Source of the DNA: JAEUTH01 sp039931675
Lineage (GTDB): Bacteria > Bacteroidota > Bacteroidia > AKYH767-A > OLB10
Assembly (NCBI GenBank): GCA_039931675.1
Contig: JBDTRM010000260.1
Coordinates: forward strand, 37,159 to 101,158
Length of the DNA stretch: 64,000 nt
Reading direction: 5' to 3'
Position 1 is the stretch's first letter. The number at the start of each line of letters is the position of its first letter. This document shows positions 17,889 through 26,450 of this stretch, in pieces. Made by a program: the position numbers and the translations under genes. The notes under the pieces were generated by a model. That model did not search any database and was not told where the DNA came from. It saw only the letters and a program-made list of their open reading frames with translations.

Positions 17889-18335
17889 TTATGTCGTAAG
17901 CAATTGCTTCACCAAAATCGAAACAACCTTGTTATCAGCCTTGCCTGCAAAATGTTTAGTAGCTGCACCCATCACCTTTCCAAGATCGCCAAGACCTTTT
18001 GCATCCACCTGTGCAATCAGTTTTTGCAATTCTGATTTTATCTCGTCTTCGCTCATCATTGAAGGCAGGTATTTTTCAATTACTGCTACCTCTTCAATTT
18101 CTGTTTGGGCAAGGTCAGCGCGGTTTTGCTGCTGGTATATTTCAATGCTGTCTTTGCGCTGCTTGACTAATTTCTGCAATAATTTAGATTCAGTTGTCTC
18201 ATCTAACTCGCCTTTGCCGCTGGTGTTTTCTAATAATATAGCCGATTTTATCGCACGCAATGCCCGCAGTGCTGCTTCATTCTTCGACTTCATAGCTTCC
18301 TTTAAATCGTTGTTTATTTTTTCCTGTAAGTTCAT
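17889..18335 (-). CDS. GatB/YqeY-domain protein
   Basis: This is a 148-residue cytosolic protein of the YqeY family, which resembles the C-terminal tRNA-interacting domain of GatB. The family features are visible: NDLKEAMKSKNEAALRALR at the start, ELDETTESKLLQKLVKQR in the middle, EKYLPSMMSEDEIKSELQK, and DLGKVMGAATKHFAGKAD near the end. The length matches the family. A role in tRNA amidation or quality control is inferred from the family only. The gene lies between a TonB-dependent receptor and a T9SS protein, with no obvious functional link to either. Confidence 0.9.
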   Translation of the reverse strand: MNLQEKINNDLKEAMKSKNEAALRALRAIKSAILLENTSGKGELDETTESKLLQKLVKQRKDSIEIYQQQNRADLAQTEIEEVAVIEKYLPSMMSEDEIKSELQKLIAQVDAKGLGDLGKVMGAATKHFAGKADNKVVSILVKQLLTT

Positions 18336-18518
18336 TGTAGAAATTTTGAGCTTTAAATTTTAAATTTTGAATGAGTTATCCTCCGCTTATCGCAGCGAAA
18401 TTATAAATTAGTTGGTAAGATGATAAATAAGTAAATCAATCTTGAGGAAGAATTCAAAAATTTATATGATTCAGAGAATGATGGAAGGCACCAAAATTTT
18501 TCTCCGATACAGATTTGA

Positions 18519-21500
18519 TCATCTAATAACAAACGTTGCTGTGTAAATCACATCACCCGAAAATATTTGCAGGGAATAAATTCCTTTTGCAGCACCAATT
18601 ACTTCTACATCAATTTTATTTTGACTGATAAGTTTGCTCCGGGTTTTTAAAATTCGGCCAAGAGCGTCAATGATATGAATGGAGTAATCATTTCTGATAG
18701 GTTGATTTATGGATATAGAAAAACTGCCAGAGTTTGGATTGGGAGTGATTGCTAATTGCCAATTGCCAATTGACAATTGTGAAATTCCTGTAATTGTGAT
18801 CACATTGCTCACACCTTCACAACCTACAGTGTCAGTAATAATTACATAATAGTCTCCGGCTTGTTGAGGTATGTAGTAGCTGTTAGTAGCTCCGGGTATG
18901 ATACCTCCTGCAACATTGTACCATTGATAAGCAACTCCGTAAGATGAAAACAGTGTATCACCTGACTGCGTGATTGTAGCCAATGGCGCTTGATATTCCT
19001 GGATAAAGTTTACAAGCAATATTGAATCGCATCCTGCCGCATTACAGGCAATAAGCTTTACATCAAAGCTGCCGTAATTATTGTAGCAAATATTAGCAGG
19101 ATTTTGCAGCGTGCTTGAGGTACTATCGGCACCGGGAAAATACCATTGCCATGAAGTTGGATTATTTGTGCTGAGATCATAAAAGTCAATGCAGCGTTTC
19201 TCACAGAAGGTGGTATCATTGCTCATAAAATTAACCAGCAGAGCCAAGGCTGTAATTGATATGATATTTGAAGTTGCACTGCATCCTGCACTGCTGGTTA
19301 CGATTACGTAATAATCCCCAACCGATGGTGGAACAAGATAACTACTTGTAGATCCGGCTATAATCCCTGTGGCAACACTATACCATTGATAACTAAAGGC
19401 GAACGATGAATATAATACTCCTCCTGATAATGAAATCACAGCCGTAGGTATAGGGCTTGCGTTAATAAAACCGGGCATCACTAATGTATCGCAGCCGACA
19501 CTATTGCATGAAATCAAGGTTACATCAAAACTTCCATAACTGTTATAACATAGGTTGGATGGATTTTGAACTGTGCTTGTTGCAGGAACTGCTCCCGGGA
19601 AAAACCATTGCCATGAAGTAGGACTGTTGGTGCTCAGATCATAAAAGTCAACGCATTTGTATCCGCAGAAGCTGGTATCATTGCTCATCAGGTTAACCAC
19701 AGGAAGTACAGCGTTAACTGTCAGTGTATTTGAAGTTGCGCTGCATCCTGAACTGTTGGTTACCACAACATAATAATTGCCAACCGTAGCTGGAGTAAAA
19801 GAACTGCCTGTTGCTCCCGGAATGAGTCCTGATACGCTGTACCACTGGTAAGTAAATGCCGGAGATGCATATAAAGTGCCTGCTGATTGTGTGATTATAA
19901 CTGTTGGCGGAGCAATCGTATTAATAAATCCGGGTATCACCAATGTATCACAACCACCACCATTACATGCAATCAACGTTACATCAAAGCTCCCGTAACT
20001 GTTATAACATACGTTGGTTGGATTTTGAACTGTGCTTGATGCCGGAACTGCTCCGGGAAAACTCCAGTTCCATGATGTTGGATTGTTGGTGCTGAGATCA
20101 TAAAAGCCAATGCAATTGTTGACGCAAAAAACGGTATCAGATGAATATAAATTTATAACAGGCACATTACACAGAATTGTATTGAGCATAATACTGTCGG
20201 TAGCAAAGCAGCCGCTGTCTTCAACCGTAACAAAATAAGTTCCGGCTGCAGTTGCAGTAAAGGTTGAATTAGTGGAACCATTTTGCCACTGGTAAGAATG
20301 ATGCGCACCTGCATTTATAAGAAATGCTGTGCCTGAACAAAATGTTGTGTCAGGGCCTAAGTTTAGCGTGGGCAAGGGATGTATTGTTACCTCGATTTGC
20401 ATTGAATCTGTACCACCCATGTAATATAAAATAACATCTACATTATAGGTTCCGGGAGCGGTAAAAATATGTGAGGGATTAAAAAAGGTGGAGAAGTTAT
20501 CTGCGCCTGATGCGGGATCATCAAAATCCCACTGTGCTCCAAAAAGGCTTGCGCCAAATGAAAATACAAACTGTGTAGTATCACCAAAACAGTTGTTATA
20601 GTAATAAGTGGTGGTGTCAGAAAACTTAACAACCCAGTAGTCACTGCCGCCAGAATGTGGTGGATGGGTGCAGTAACCGCCAGTACTGTATGGATTAAAT
20701 GAAGCAGCAATTATACTCCTGTTTTCTCCTTCCATGGCGAGGCTTAATTCATGATGGCCATTAGTTAATACAGTTTTGTCCCAAAGAATAGTTCCCGAAT
20801 TATCAATTTTAAAAACCCAGGGTTGTTCTGTACCGAGTGTGTTAGCTTCAGTTTTATCTCCGCTGATATTACTGTAAGATGTACTGGTCACAACAAAATT
20901 ACCATCGTGTGTTTTAGAAGCCATTACATTTTCGTCTTCATCGGAATTACCACCGCATGATCTATCCCATAACTTATTTCCTAAGGCATCTATTTTAACA
21001 AGCCAGACATCGGTATTGCTTCCTCCATGTAGGGGGCTTGTTTTATTACCGCTTACATTTGAAGTTGAATTTCCGGATAATAGAAAACCTCCATCATCAC
21101 AAAGTATTACACTATAAAGATTGTCATAACTGTTACCACCAAATCTTTTATCCCAAAGCTTGTTTCCCATCGAATCAATTCTTACTACCCAATAATCATT
21201 ACCTCCCCATGCAGGTTGACTAACATCACCTGAAATCCCAGATTGAGTGATACCCCCAATTAAGAAACCATGATCTGCTGTTTGAACAACAGACATTACA
21301 TTTTCAGTACTTGAACCTCCGAAATCAACATCCCATAACTTGTTAAGGGTATGATCTGTTTTAATAATCCAAAAGTCATTGCCCCCTTTACCGGGAACAG
21401 ATTTGTCACCATCAATTCCTGCATTTGTGGAGCAAATTATTAAAACTCCATTATCGGCAGTAGGTAATACCTTCGCATTCAATCCTTCAGATTGTGAGGT

Positions 21501-21965
21501 GCCGAAATTAGCTTGATCGAGCAATGCACCTGAACTGTCAATCCTGATTACCCATACATCACTGTAACCAAAATTAGCTTGCATTTTATCACCACCTATA
21601 CCAGAATTGCTTGCACCCACAACAAGATAGGTAGTATTACTTTCAACAACTATATTGTATGCGTAGTCGTCACTGGTTCCTCCAAATCGCTTGTCCCATT
21701 TCTTAATCCCATTTTGATCAACTTTTATAACCCAAAAATCACCTGATGCATTCCAACTACCTTGTGTCTTTTCAAAACTGATTGGAGAATTTGATTGTCC
21801 GGCAATCAGATAATTAAAATCAGGAGTTAAAGTCATATCATAAGGATAGTCATAAGCACTCCCGCCATAAATATTGTCCCACATTTTTACTAACGGGGCT
21901 TGGGCATATAAAGCGTTAGAAAAAAAAATAAGAAAAAACACTGATATTAAGGTAGAAGGTTTCAT
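18519..21965 (-). CDS. Large T9SS surface protein: propeller-like repeats plus PKD domains
   Basis: This is a 1148-residue exported protein. The signal peptide MKPSTLISVFFLIFFSNALY sets the start at 21965; the frame continues 23 codons upstream without a reason to use them. About 25-440 holds roughly seven repeats of the type WDKRFGGTSDDYAYN followed by VVGASNSGIGGDK and WVIRID. A PKD domain follows (GAQWDFDDPASGA, FTAPGTYNVDVIL). Three divergent PKD-like units have the core NPTSWNWSFPGA and CYNSYGSFDVTLIACN. The T9SS sorting domain (ITPNPNSGSFSI, KGIYSLQIFSG) closes the protein. The linker before the sorting domain (QLSIGNWQLAI) is encoded by a tandem AATTGCC repeat. It is a close paralogue of the protein at 26451-29021. 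Confidence 0.9.
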   Translation of the reverse strand: MKPSTLISVFFLIFFSNALYAQAPLVKMWDNIYGGSAYDYPYDMTLTPDFNYLIAGQSNSPISFEKTQGSWNASGDFWVIKVDQNGIKKWDKRFGGTSDDYAYNIVVESNTTYLVVGASNSGIGGDKMQANFGYSDVWVIRIDSSGALLDQANFGTSQSEGLNAKVLPTADNGVLIICSTNAGIDGDKSVPGKGGNDFWIIKTDHTLNKLWDVDFGGSSTENVMSVVQTADHGFLIGGITQSGISGDVSQPAWGGNDYWVVRIDSMGNKLWDKRFGGNSYDNLYSVILCDDGGFLLSGNSTSNVSGNKTSPLHGGSNTDVWLVKIDALGNKLWDRSCGGNSDEDENVMASKTHDGNFVVTSTSYSNISGDKTEANTLGTEQPWVFKIDNSGTILWDKTVLTNGHHELSLAMEGENRSIIAASFNPYSTGGYCTHPPHSGGSDYWVVKFSDTTTYYYNNCFGDTTQFVFSFGASLFGAQWDFDDPASGADNFSTFFNPSHIFTAPGTYNVDVILYYMGGTDSMQIEVTIHPLPTLNLGPDTTFCSGTAFLINAGAHHSYQWQNGSTNSTFTATAAGTYFVTVEDSGCFATDSIMLNTILCNVPVINLYSSDTVFCVNNCIGFYDLSTNNPTSWNWSFPGAVPASSTVQNPTNVCYNSYGSFDVTLIACNGGGCDTLVIPGFINTIAPPTVIITQSAGTLYASPAFTYQWYSVSGLIPGATGSSFTPATVGNYYVVVTNSSGCSATSNTLTVNAVLPVVNLMSNDTSFCGYKCVDFYDLSTNSPTSWQWFFPGAVPATSTVQNPSNLCYNSYGSFDVTLISCNSVGCDTLVMPGFINASPIPTAVISLSGGVLYSSFAFSYQWYSVATGIIAGSTSSYLVPPSVGDYYVIVTSSAGCSATSNIISITALALLVNFMSNDTTFCEKRCIDFYDLSTNNPTSWQWYFPGADSTSSTLQNPANICYNNYGSFDVKLIACNAAGCDSILLVNFIQEYQAPLATITQSGDTLFSSYGVAYQWYNVAGGIIPGATNSYYIPQQAGDYYVIITDTVGCEGVSNVITITGISQLSIGNWQLAITPNPNSGSFSISINQPIRNDYSIHIIDALGRILKTRSKLISQNKIDVEVIGAAKGIYSLQIFSGDVIYTATFVIR

Positions 21966-22058
21966 GGAAGCGGAGCTTAGTTGTAATAAATAATTAATAA
22001 GTAAATGTATAAGAATTATTTTATGGCAAGGCAAAAAATATTTGACATTGTCGGTTCA

Positions 22059-22091
22059 ACTTTCGGAAAGTGGAAGGAACTTTCCGAAAGT
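22059..22091. repeat. ACTTTCGGAAAGT hairpin, copy 1
   Basis: ACTTTCGGAAAGT (22059-22071) pairs with ACTTTCCGAAAGT (22079-22091) across a 7-base loop; both arms are also near-palindromes themselves. It lies 94 bases upstream of the start of the T9SS gene at 18519-21965. The same structure recurs at 22154-22186 and 34185-34217, always with a 7-base loop. Confidence 0.85.
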
Positions 22092-22111
22092 CTCCACCAG
22101 AAAAACTTTGT

Positions 22112-22140
22112 TGACTGCACGCGATACAATCGCGCGCGAG
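22112..22140. repeat. GCGATACAATCGCGCGC-family repeat
   Basis: A copy of the core found at 13785-13810, here between two ACTTTCGGAAAGT hairpins, so the two families are interleaved in this intergenic block. Confidence 0.8.
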
Positions 22141-22153
22141 ATTGACGGGTTCT

Positions 22154-22186
22154 ACTTTCGGAAAGTTCCTTCAACTTTCCGAAAGT
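22154..22186. repeat. ACTTTCGGAAAGT hairpin, copy 2
   Basis: Arms at 22154-22166 and 22174-22186 with a 7-base loop (TCCTTCA), the reverse complement of the 34185-34217 loop. It lies in the gap 21966-22366, which contains only repeats. Confidence 0.85.
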
Positions 22187-22238
22187 TTAGGAAAGGGGAA
22201 TTTCTTTTGTTGCAGGTTTTGGAAAGTTGTGCAGATCA

Positions 22239-22273
22239 AAATGTCTGACACCCGAAAAAGGTGTCTGACATTG
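22239..22273. repeat. TGTCTGACACC/GGTGTCTGACA element
   Basis: AATGTCTGACACC is followed after 7 bases by GGTGTCTGACATT. The inner bases GACACC and GGTGTC can pair, while the outer parts read as a mirror rather than a perfect inverted repeat. It is another short dispersed-repeat type in the same intergenic block. Confidence 0.6.
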
Positions 22274-22286
22274 AACTTCACTGACT

Positions 22287-22356
22287 GCACGCGATACAAT
22301 CGCGCGCAAGAATTAATCGCGCGCAAGAATTAATCGCGCGCGATTGTATCGCGTGC
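22287..22356. repeat. Cruciform-capable inverted pair of GCGATACAATCGCGCGC elements
   Basis: Two copies in opposite orientation form a perfect 21-bp inverted repeat (22287-22307 with 22336-22356) with a 28-base loop that itself contains a tandem AAGAATTAATCGCGCGC unit. It begins 11 bases beyond the nadE stop codon on the minus strand. A role as a transcription end point for nadE is possible, but no T-run follows. Confidence 0.85.
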
Positions 22357-22366
22357 GAGAATGAAT

Positions 22367-24043
22367 TCACCCCAGATACTTAGCCACAATAGGCATTCTG
22401 CGGCCAAGACCAAAAGCGTGTGGTGATACACGTAAAATAGGTGCAAACTGGTATCGTTTAAATTCATTGTTGTTTACTAATCGCAAAACTCGTTTTACAA
22501 GAGCCTCATCAATCCCCAAACTGATAATATCATTTATGCTTTTTCGGTTTTCGATATACTGAAATAAAATATTGTCGAGCACTTCATAAGCGGGTAATGA
22601 ATCAGAATCTTTTTGCCCGGGGCGCAGTTCTGCTGATGGTGCTTTGGTAATTATGTTGGCAGGAATAATTTCTTTATTGCGATTAATATAATGCGCCAAT
22701 TCATATACATCGGTTTTGTACAGATCGCCTATTACAGATAATCCACCGCACATATCACCGTACAAAGTTCCGTAGCCTACGGCTAATTCACTTTTGTTGG
22801 ATGTGTTGAGGAGGATGTGACCAAATTTATTGGCTAACGTCATGAGTAAACTACCGCGTATGCGCGCCTGCAGATTTTCTTCAGCAACATTAAAAGGTAA
22901 ACCTTTAAAAAGCGGATTCAATTCATTTTCGAAACTTTGAAAAATATCTGCAACAGGTATTTTGTAAAATGTAGTGCCAAGATTTGTAATCATTCGTTCA
23001 GAATCCATAACAGAATGTTCAGATGAAAACTGCGAAGGCATCATCACAGGGAACACATTTTCTTTTCTAAGTGCTTCCACAGTTAGCGCATAAACCACAG
23101 CGGAGTCAATACCTCCACTCATGCCTAACGCTGCGGTTTTAAAATTCATTTTTGTAAAAAAATCTTTGATACCGAGAAGCAAAGCAGAATGAATGCGTTC
23201 TGGCTTTGTTGTTTGTGCACTTCGACTTCTCCCGATAGCTATCGGGACAGTGTGACCCAAATTTCGAATTTCGAATTTCGAATTTCCAACTTCAAAGTCC
23301 ACCACCCTAACCTCTTCTTCAAAATAATTTAATTCTTCAACTATACTTCCATCTTTATCCAACACCATTGAACCGCCATCAAAAATAATATCAGTTTGTG
23401 CGCCTACCTGGTGTATGTAAAAAATGGGTAGATGATATTTCAGCGCATTTTTTTTCAGTGTGTCTTTCCTTATTTCTGCATGTACGTAACTGAATGGCGA
23501 TGCTGCTATGTTTACAATAAAATCAGGATGCTCATTCACCAAATCATCCATCGGACAATAAGTGTATAATGGATCATCTTCAAGATTCCATAAATCTTCG
23601 CATATAGTGAGTGCTATTTTTTTTCCTGCACAGGTGATACATTCAAAACTTTTCGCAGGTTCAAAATAACGGTACTCATCAAACACATCATAAGTGGGGA
23701 GCAATGCTTTATGTGTTACCGATTTAATTTTTCCATCTTCAAGAAAATAAGCAGAATTGTATAAATTCTTTCCATCCATAACAGGGTTTATAGTGGGAGA
23801 GCCTACAATGGCTGCAATACCTTTACATGCCAATGCAATTTCATCTATCGCTTTTAGACATTTATAAATAAAATCATCAAACTCTAAAAAATCAAGTGGG
23901 GGATATCCGCACACGCTTAACTCTCCAAACACAATTAAATCAACCTTTTGTGCTTTAGCATCATTAATGGCATTGATAATTTTCTTCGTGTTGTATTCGA
24001 AGTTACCGATGTGATAGTTAAGTTGTGCAAGTGCTATACGCAT
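22367..24043 (-). CDS. nadE: Glutamine-dependent NAD+ synthetase
   Basis: The enzyme amidates nicotinic acid adenine dinucleotide to NAD+, using ammonia made from glutamine in its own nitrilase-like domain. The product has 558 residues. The N-terminal glutaminase has the Glu-Lys-Cys triad in VFGELSVCGYPP, VTHKALLPTYDVFDEYRYF and LTICEDLWN. The C-terminal synthetase has the P-loop LGMSGGIDSAVVYAL and later SNKSELAVGYGTLYGDMCGG. The start is set at the ATG at 24043 (MRIALAQLNYHIGN); the 21 upstream codons are translated repeat. The linker between the two domains contains two inserted repeat families (encoding SKFEIRN and a CCCGATAGCTATCGGG palindrome) but stays in frame. It lies near gldB/gldC. 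Confidence 0.95.
   Translation of the reverse strand: MRIALAQLNYHIGNFEYNTKKIINAINDAKAQKVDLIVFGELSVCGYPPLDFLEFDDFIYKCLKAIDEIALACKGIAAIVGSPTINPVMDGKNLYNSAYFLEDGKIKSVTHKALLPTYDVFDEYRYFEPAKSFECITCAGKKIALTICEDLWNLEDDPLYTYCPMDDLVNEHPDFIVNIAASPFSYVHAEIRKDTLKKNALKYHLPIFYIHQVGAQTDIIFDGGSMVLDKDGSIVEELNYFEEEVRVVDFEVGNSKFEIRNLGHTVPIAIGRSRSAQTTKPERIHSALLLGIKDFFTKMNFKTAALGMSGGIDSAVVYALTVEALRKENVFPVMMPSQFSSEHSVMDSERMITNLGTTFYKIPVADIFQSFENELNPLFKGLPFNVAEENLQARIRGSLLMTLANKFGHILLNTSNKSELAVGYGTLYGDMCGGLSVIGDLYKTDVYELAHYINRNKEIIPANIITKAPSAELRPGQKDSDSLPAYEVLDNILFQYIENRKSINDIISLGIDEALVKRVLRLVNNNEFKRYQFAPILRVSPHAFGLGRRMPIVAKYLG
23222..23290. repeat. Repeat insertion inside nadE
   Basis: The palindrome TCCCGATAGCTATCGGGA (23230-23247) and a tandem AATTTCG array (23261-23287) lie in the nadE reading frame, at the boundary between the glutaminase and synthetase domains. 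Both sequence types otherwise belong to intergenic repeats. Confidence 0.8.
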
Positions 24044-24100
24044 GTGGGGATTGGGTAATTGAGGTAATTCGGAAATTGGGTTACTCGTTATTGGATGATT

Positions 24101-24126
24101 CGTCATTGCGAGGAACGAAGCAATCT
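24101..24126. repeat. 26-bp dispersed repeat, copy 1
   Basis: This stretch (core CATTGCGAGGAACGAAGCAA) is an exact inverted copy of 31671-31696. It lies just upstream of nadE, and the other copy lies just upstream of the ABC ATPase gene at 30971-31594. Confidence 0.9.
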
Positions 24127-24206
24127 GTTGATGTATAAAACTGATTTAAAGATTTGGTGATTTTTTATTCTTAATTCAATTCATCGGACAAATAACAATA
24201 AAAAAA

Positions 24207-24239
24207 CAAATCCGCAGAAAAAATATTTCTGCGGATTTG
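24207..24239 (-). terminator. Intrinsic terminator of the outer-membrane barrel gene
   Basis: A perfect 14-bp stem (24207-24220 with 24226-24239; CAAATCCGCAGAAA) with a 5-base loop is followed on the minus strand by a run of T (the AAAAAA at 24201-24206 on the plus strand). It starts 24 bases past the stop codon of the gene at 24263-24850. Confidence 0.92.
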
Positions 24240-24262
24240 TGAATCGAATGTTTTTATGAATA

Positions 24263-24850
24263 TTAAAACAAAATTCCAATCTCTAATTCAACAGAATTGT
24301 TTTTAACGCTAATGTCGCTTGATTTAAAAGCATCAATAAATCCATTATTCCAAACCAATCCTGCAAAGATCATGGTCTGATCTGAAATTTCATATTCAGC
24401 TCCGCCACCTATTTTCAAAGCCAGGTAAAAATCATTTACGCCACCAGGTACTTCATCTCCTTTGGTGCCAAGGCTCCAGCCCGGTGATAAACCAAACTTT
24501 GCATAAAAAAGTTTTTTATCCATTTCTTTGGTATGCATTTTTATGGTTATTGGTACTTCAAGATATTGTAAGTTGTAATTATACTTAGTATCAGCATACT
24601 TAAGATTACCACCACGGTATGAAAAATCAATTCCCGAGCAAAAAGAATACCTGCTTCCAAAGAAATATTCGGCAACTAATCCATACGAAAAACCTACTTT
24701 CGCCCCCCCGCTTTTAACTCCATCGGTTGTTGAAGTCAGCCATTTAACTGAAGGTGTGGCATGTAAGCCAAACTTCCATTGAGATTCAGGTTGACTGTAA
24801 GATGAAAAAGTAGTTAGCGCAATAATTAATAACAGAAATAGTTTTTTCAT
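24263..24850 (-). CDS. Outer-membrane beta-barrel protein (PorT-like family)
   Basis: This is a 195-residue exported protein with signal peptide MKKLFLLLIIALTTFSSYSQ. The rest alternates hydrophobic and polar residues as in an eight-stranded barrel, with strands such as KVGFSYGLVAEYFFGSRYSF, YLEVPITIKMH and KIGGGAEYEISDQTMIFAGL, and ends in an aromatic residue (ELEIGILF), the usual barrel signal. It fits the outer-membrane beta-barrel family that also contains the T9SS protein PorT. Because the family is broad I do not assign a symbol. It is divergent from gldB with only 28 bases between the starts, so the two may share a control region. Confidence 0.8.
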   Translation of the reverse strand: MKKLFLLLIIALTTFSSYSQPESQWKFGLHATPSVKWLTSTTDGVKSGGAKVGFSYGLVAEYFFGSRYSFCSGIDFSYRGGNLKYADTKYNYNLQYLEVPITIKMHTKEMDKKLFYAKFGLSPGWSLGTKGDEVPGGVNDFYLALKIGGGAEYEISDQTMIFAGLVWNNGFIDAFKSSDISVKNNSVELEIGILF

Positions 24851-24878
24851 AATTAAGTGTCGTTTTTATTTTGATGCA

Positions 24879-25931
24879 ATGTTAAATAATATTTTCCAAA
24901 AACAATTTTTAGCTATAACTGTGTTTCTTTTTTTTGTGCTGTGCATAACATCATGCACGCATCAAAACAAAACCGATGAAAAGAAACACATTGATGTTAG
25001 TGAAGTTCCATTAAAATTAAATTTTGATCGCTTTGATAATGACTTGATGAGTCCCGATTCGCTCAATGAAAAAAATGTGCCAGCACTGAAAAGAAAATAC
25101 GGATCCTTCTTTACCATATTTTGTCGTAAGATATGTCCCATACCGGTACACATGACCAGTGATACAGCAATTGCACGACAGCTTAACTTTTTCAAGTTCG
25201 ATAAAGACATAAAAGAAATTTATTCGAGCATTGATACAATGTATAAAGATGATCACCTGCTACAGCAGCAGTTAACAGAAGTTTTTAAACATTATCATCA
25301 TTATTATCCTGACAGCATTATACCACATGTAGTTACTTTTTTTTCTGCTTTTAATTATGCCACTATTACAACAGATAGTATATTGGGTATAGGTCTTGAT
25401 TTTTATCTCGGCAGCGACTGCCCTTTTTATACGGGCACTAATTTTCCCACTTATTTAACGAAGCGTTTACGGGGTGAATATATTGTGCCCAATTGTGTAC
25501 AAGGCTGGTATCAAAAGTCAAATGATATCAATAAAGTAAAAAATGATTTGTTGTCGCAGATGGTTTATTATGGCAAGATGATGTATTACACAGACCTGAT
25601 GATGCCTGATGCACCTGATAGTATAAAGTTAGGCTATAGTGATATGCAGGTGAAATGGTGTGCCGGTAACGAAGCCAATATGTGGGCTGCATTAATCGAA
25701 CAAAATTTATTGTACTCCACTAACATGCGTCAATACATGAAATTCATTAGTGACGGACCTACTACGCAAGGCTTCCCGAAAGAATCACCTTCGCGTATCG
25801 GTTACTATGTTGGCTGGCAAATTGTAAAAGCCTACATGGAAAAGCATCCTGAAATAACACTTGCGCAATTATGCAAAGAAGAAGATGCACAAAAAATATT
25901 AAATGAATCGAAGTATAAACCGAATAAATGA
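24879..25931 (+). CDS. gldB: Gliding-motility lipoprotein GldB
   Basis: GldB is a lipoprotein required for gliding in Flavobacterium and widely kept in Bacteroidota. The 350-residue product has a lipoprotein signal (hydrophobic core to FVLCITSC, with Cys26 as the lipidated residue). The body has VPLKLNFDRFDNDL, RKYGSFFTIFC, DSILGIGLDFYLGSDCPFY, KMMYYTDLMMPDAPDSIKLG, WCAGNEANMWAALIEQNLL and SPSRIGYYVGWQIVKAYM, which are the recognisable family blocks. gldC follows 152 bases later on the same strand. The precise biochemical role is unknown; a part in T9SS-linked motility is family knowledge. Confidence 0.93.
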   Translation: MLNNIFQKQFLAITVFLFFVLCITSCTHQNKTDEKKHIDVSEVPLKLNFDRFDNDLMSPDSLNEKNVPALKRKYGSFFTIFCRKICPIPVHMTSDTAIARQLNFFKFDKDIKEIYSSIDTMYKDDHLLQQQLTEVFKHYHHYYPDSIIPHVVTFFSAFNYATITTDSILGIGLDFYLGSDCPFYTGTNFPTYLTKRLRGEYIVPNCVQGWYQKSNDINKVKNDLLSQMVYYGKMMYYTDLMMPDAPDSIKLGYSDMQVKWCAGNEANMWAALIEQNLLYSTNMRQYMKFISDGPTTQGFPKESPSRIGYYVGWQIVKAYMEKHPEITLAQLCKEEDAQKILNESKYKPNK

Positions 25932-26083
25932 TTTACGATTTTTGATTTACAATTTACGATTTGCGTGAGCATTAAAAGTATCTGATCCATCATCTTCAAA
26001 AATATACTTGCTTCAATTGAAAAGTGACTGGAATAAAAAAAATAATCGGTGTAATCATATTTAATCATTGAAATCCTTTATAA

Positions 26084-26413
26084 ATGAAACAAACAGAAAT
26101 AAAATTCAACATTACATTAGATGAGCAAAGTCATCCTGAAAAAATTGAATGGATGGCCACAGACTCAGGCGTGGAAGGTCTGAAAGAAGCAAAGGCATTT
26201 ATGCTTTCGGTATGGGATGCAAAAGACCCCGGCACACTGCGCATTGATTTATGGAATAAAGATATGATGGTGGAAGAAATGAAACGTTTTGTTTACGATA
26301 CCATGCAAAGCCTTGCATCTACTTATGCCAATGCAACCAACGATGAAGCAATAGCAAAAGAGATTCGTGATTTCAGTATTTCGATTGGAAAGAAAACGGG
26401 AGTGATTGGGTAA
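26084..26413 (+). CDS. gldC: Gliding-motility protein GldC
   Basis: This small cytosolic protein of 109 residues is usually encoded after gldB. The family signature is clear: EIKFNITLDEQSHPEKIEWMA, then AKAFMLSVWDAKDPGTLRID, LWNKDMMVEEMKRFVYDT and the end FSISIGKKTGVIG. In Flavobacterium it enhances gliding but is less critical than GldB. The gap to gldB holds a short low-complexity run (ATTTACGATTTTTGATTT type), so the two may still be one transcript. The gene is convergent with the T9SS gene at 26451-29021, with 37 bases between the stops. Confidence 0.93.
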   Translation: MKQTEIKFNITLDEQSHPEKIEWMATDSGVEGLKEAKAFMLSVWDAKDPGTLRIDLWNKDMMVEEMKRFVYDTMQSLASTYANATNDEAIAKEIRDFSISIGKKTGVIG

Positions 26414-26450
26414 GGTAGAGCTATCGAGTTTGGGGTTACACTGTAGCAAT

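Noticed and set aside
17848..18363. Plus-strand frame of 171 codons opposite YqeY
   Set aside because: Serine/phenylalanine-rich antisense translation of a conserved gene.
22287..22356. Intrinsic terminator for nadE
   Set aside because: The stem is strong but has a 28-base loop and no T-run, so it is listed as a repeat.
24263..24850. Assignment as porT of the T9SS
   Set aside because: The beta-barrel family is broad and no PorT-specific residues can be confirmed by eye.
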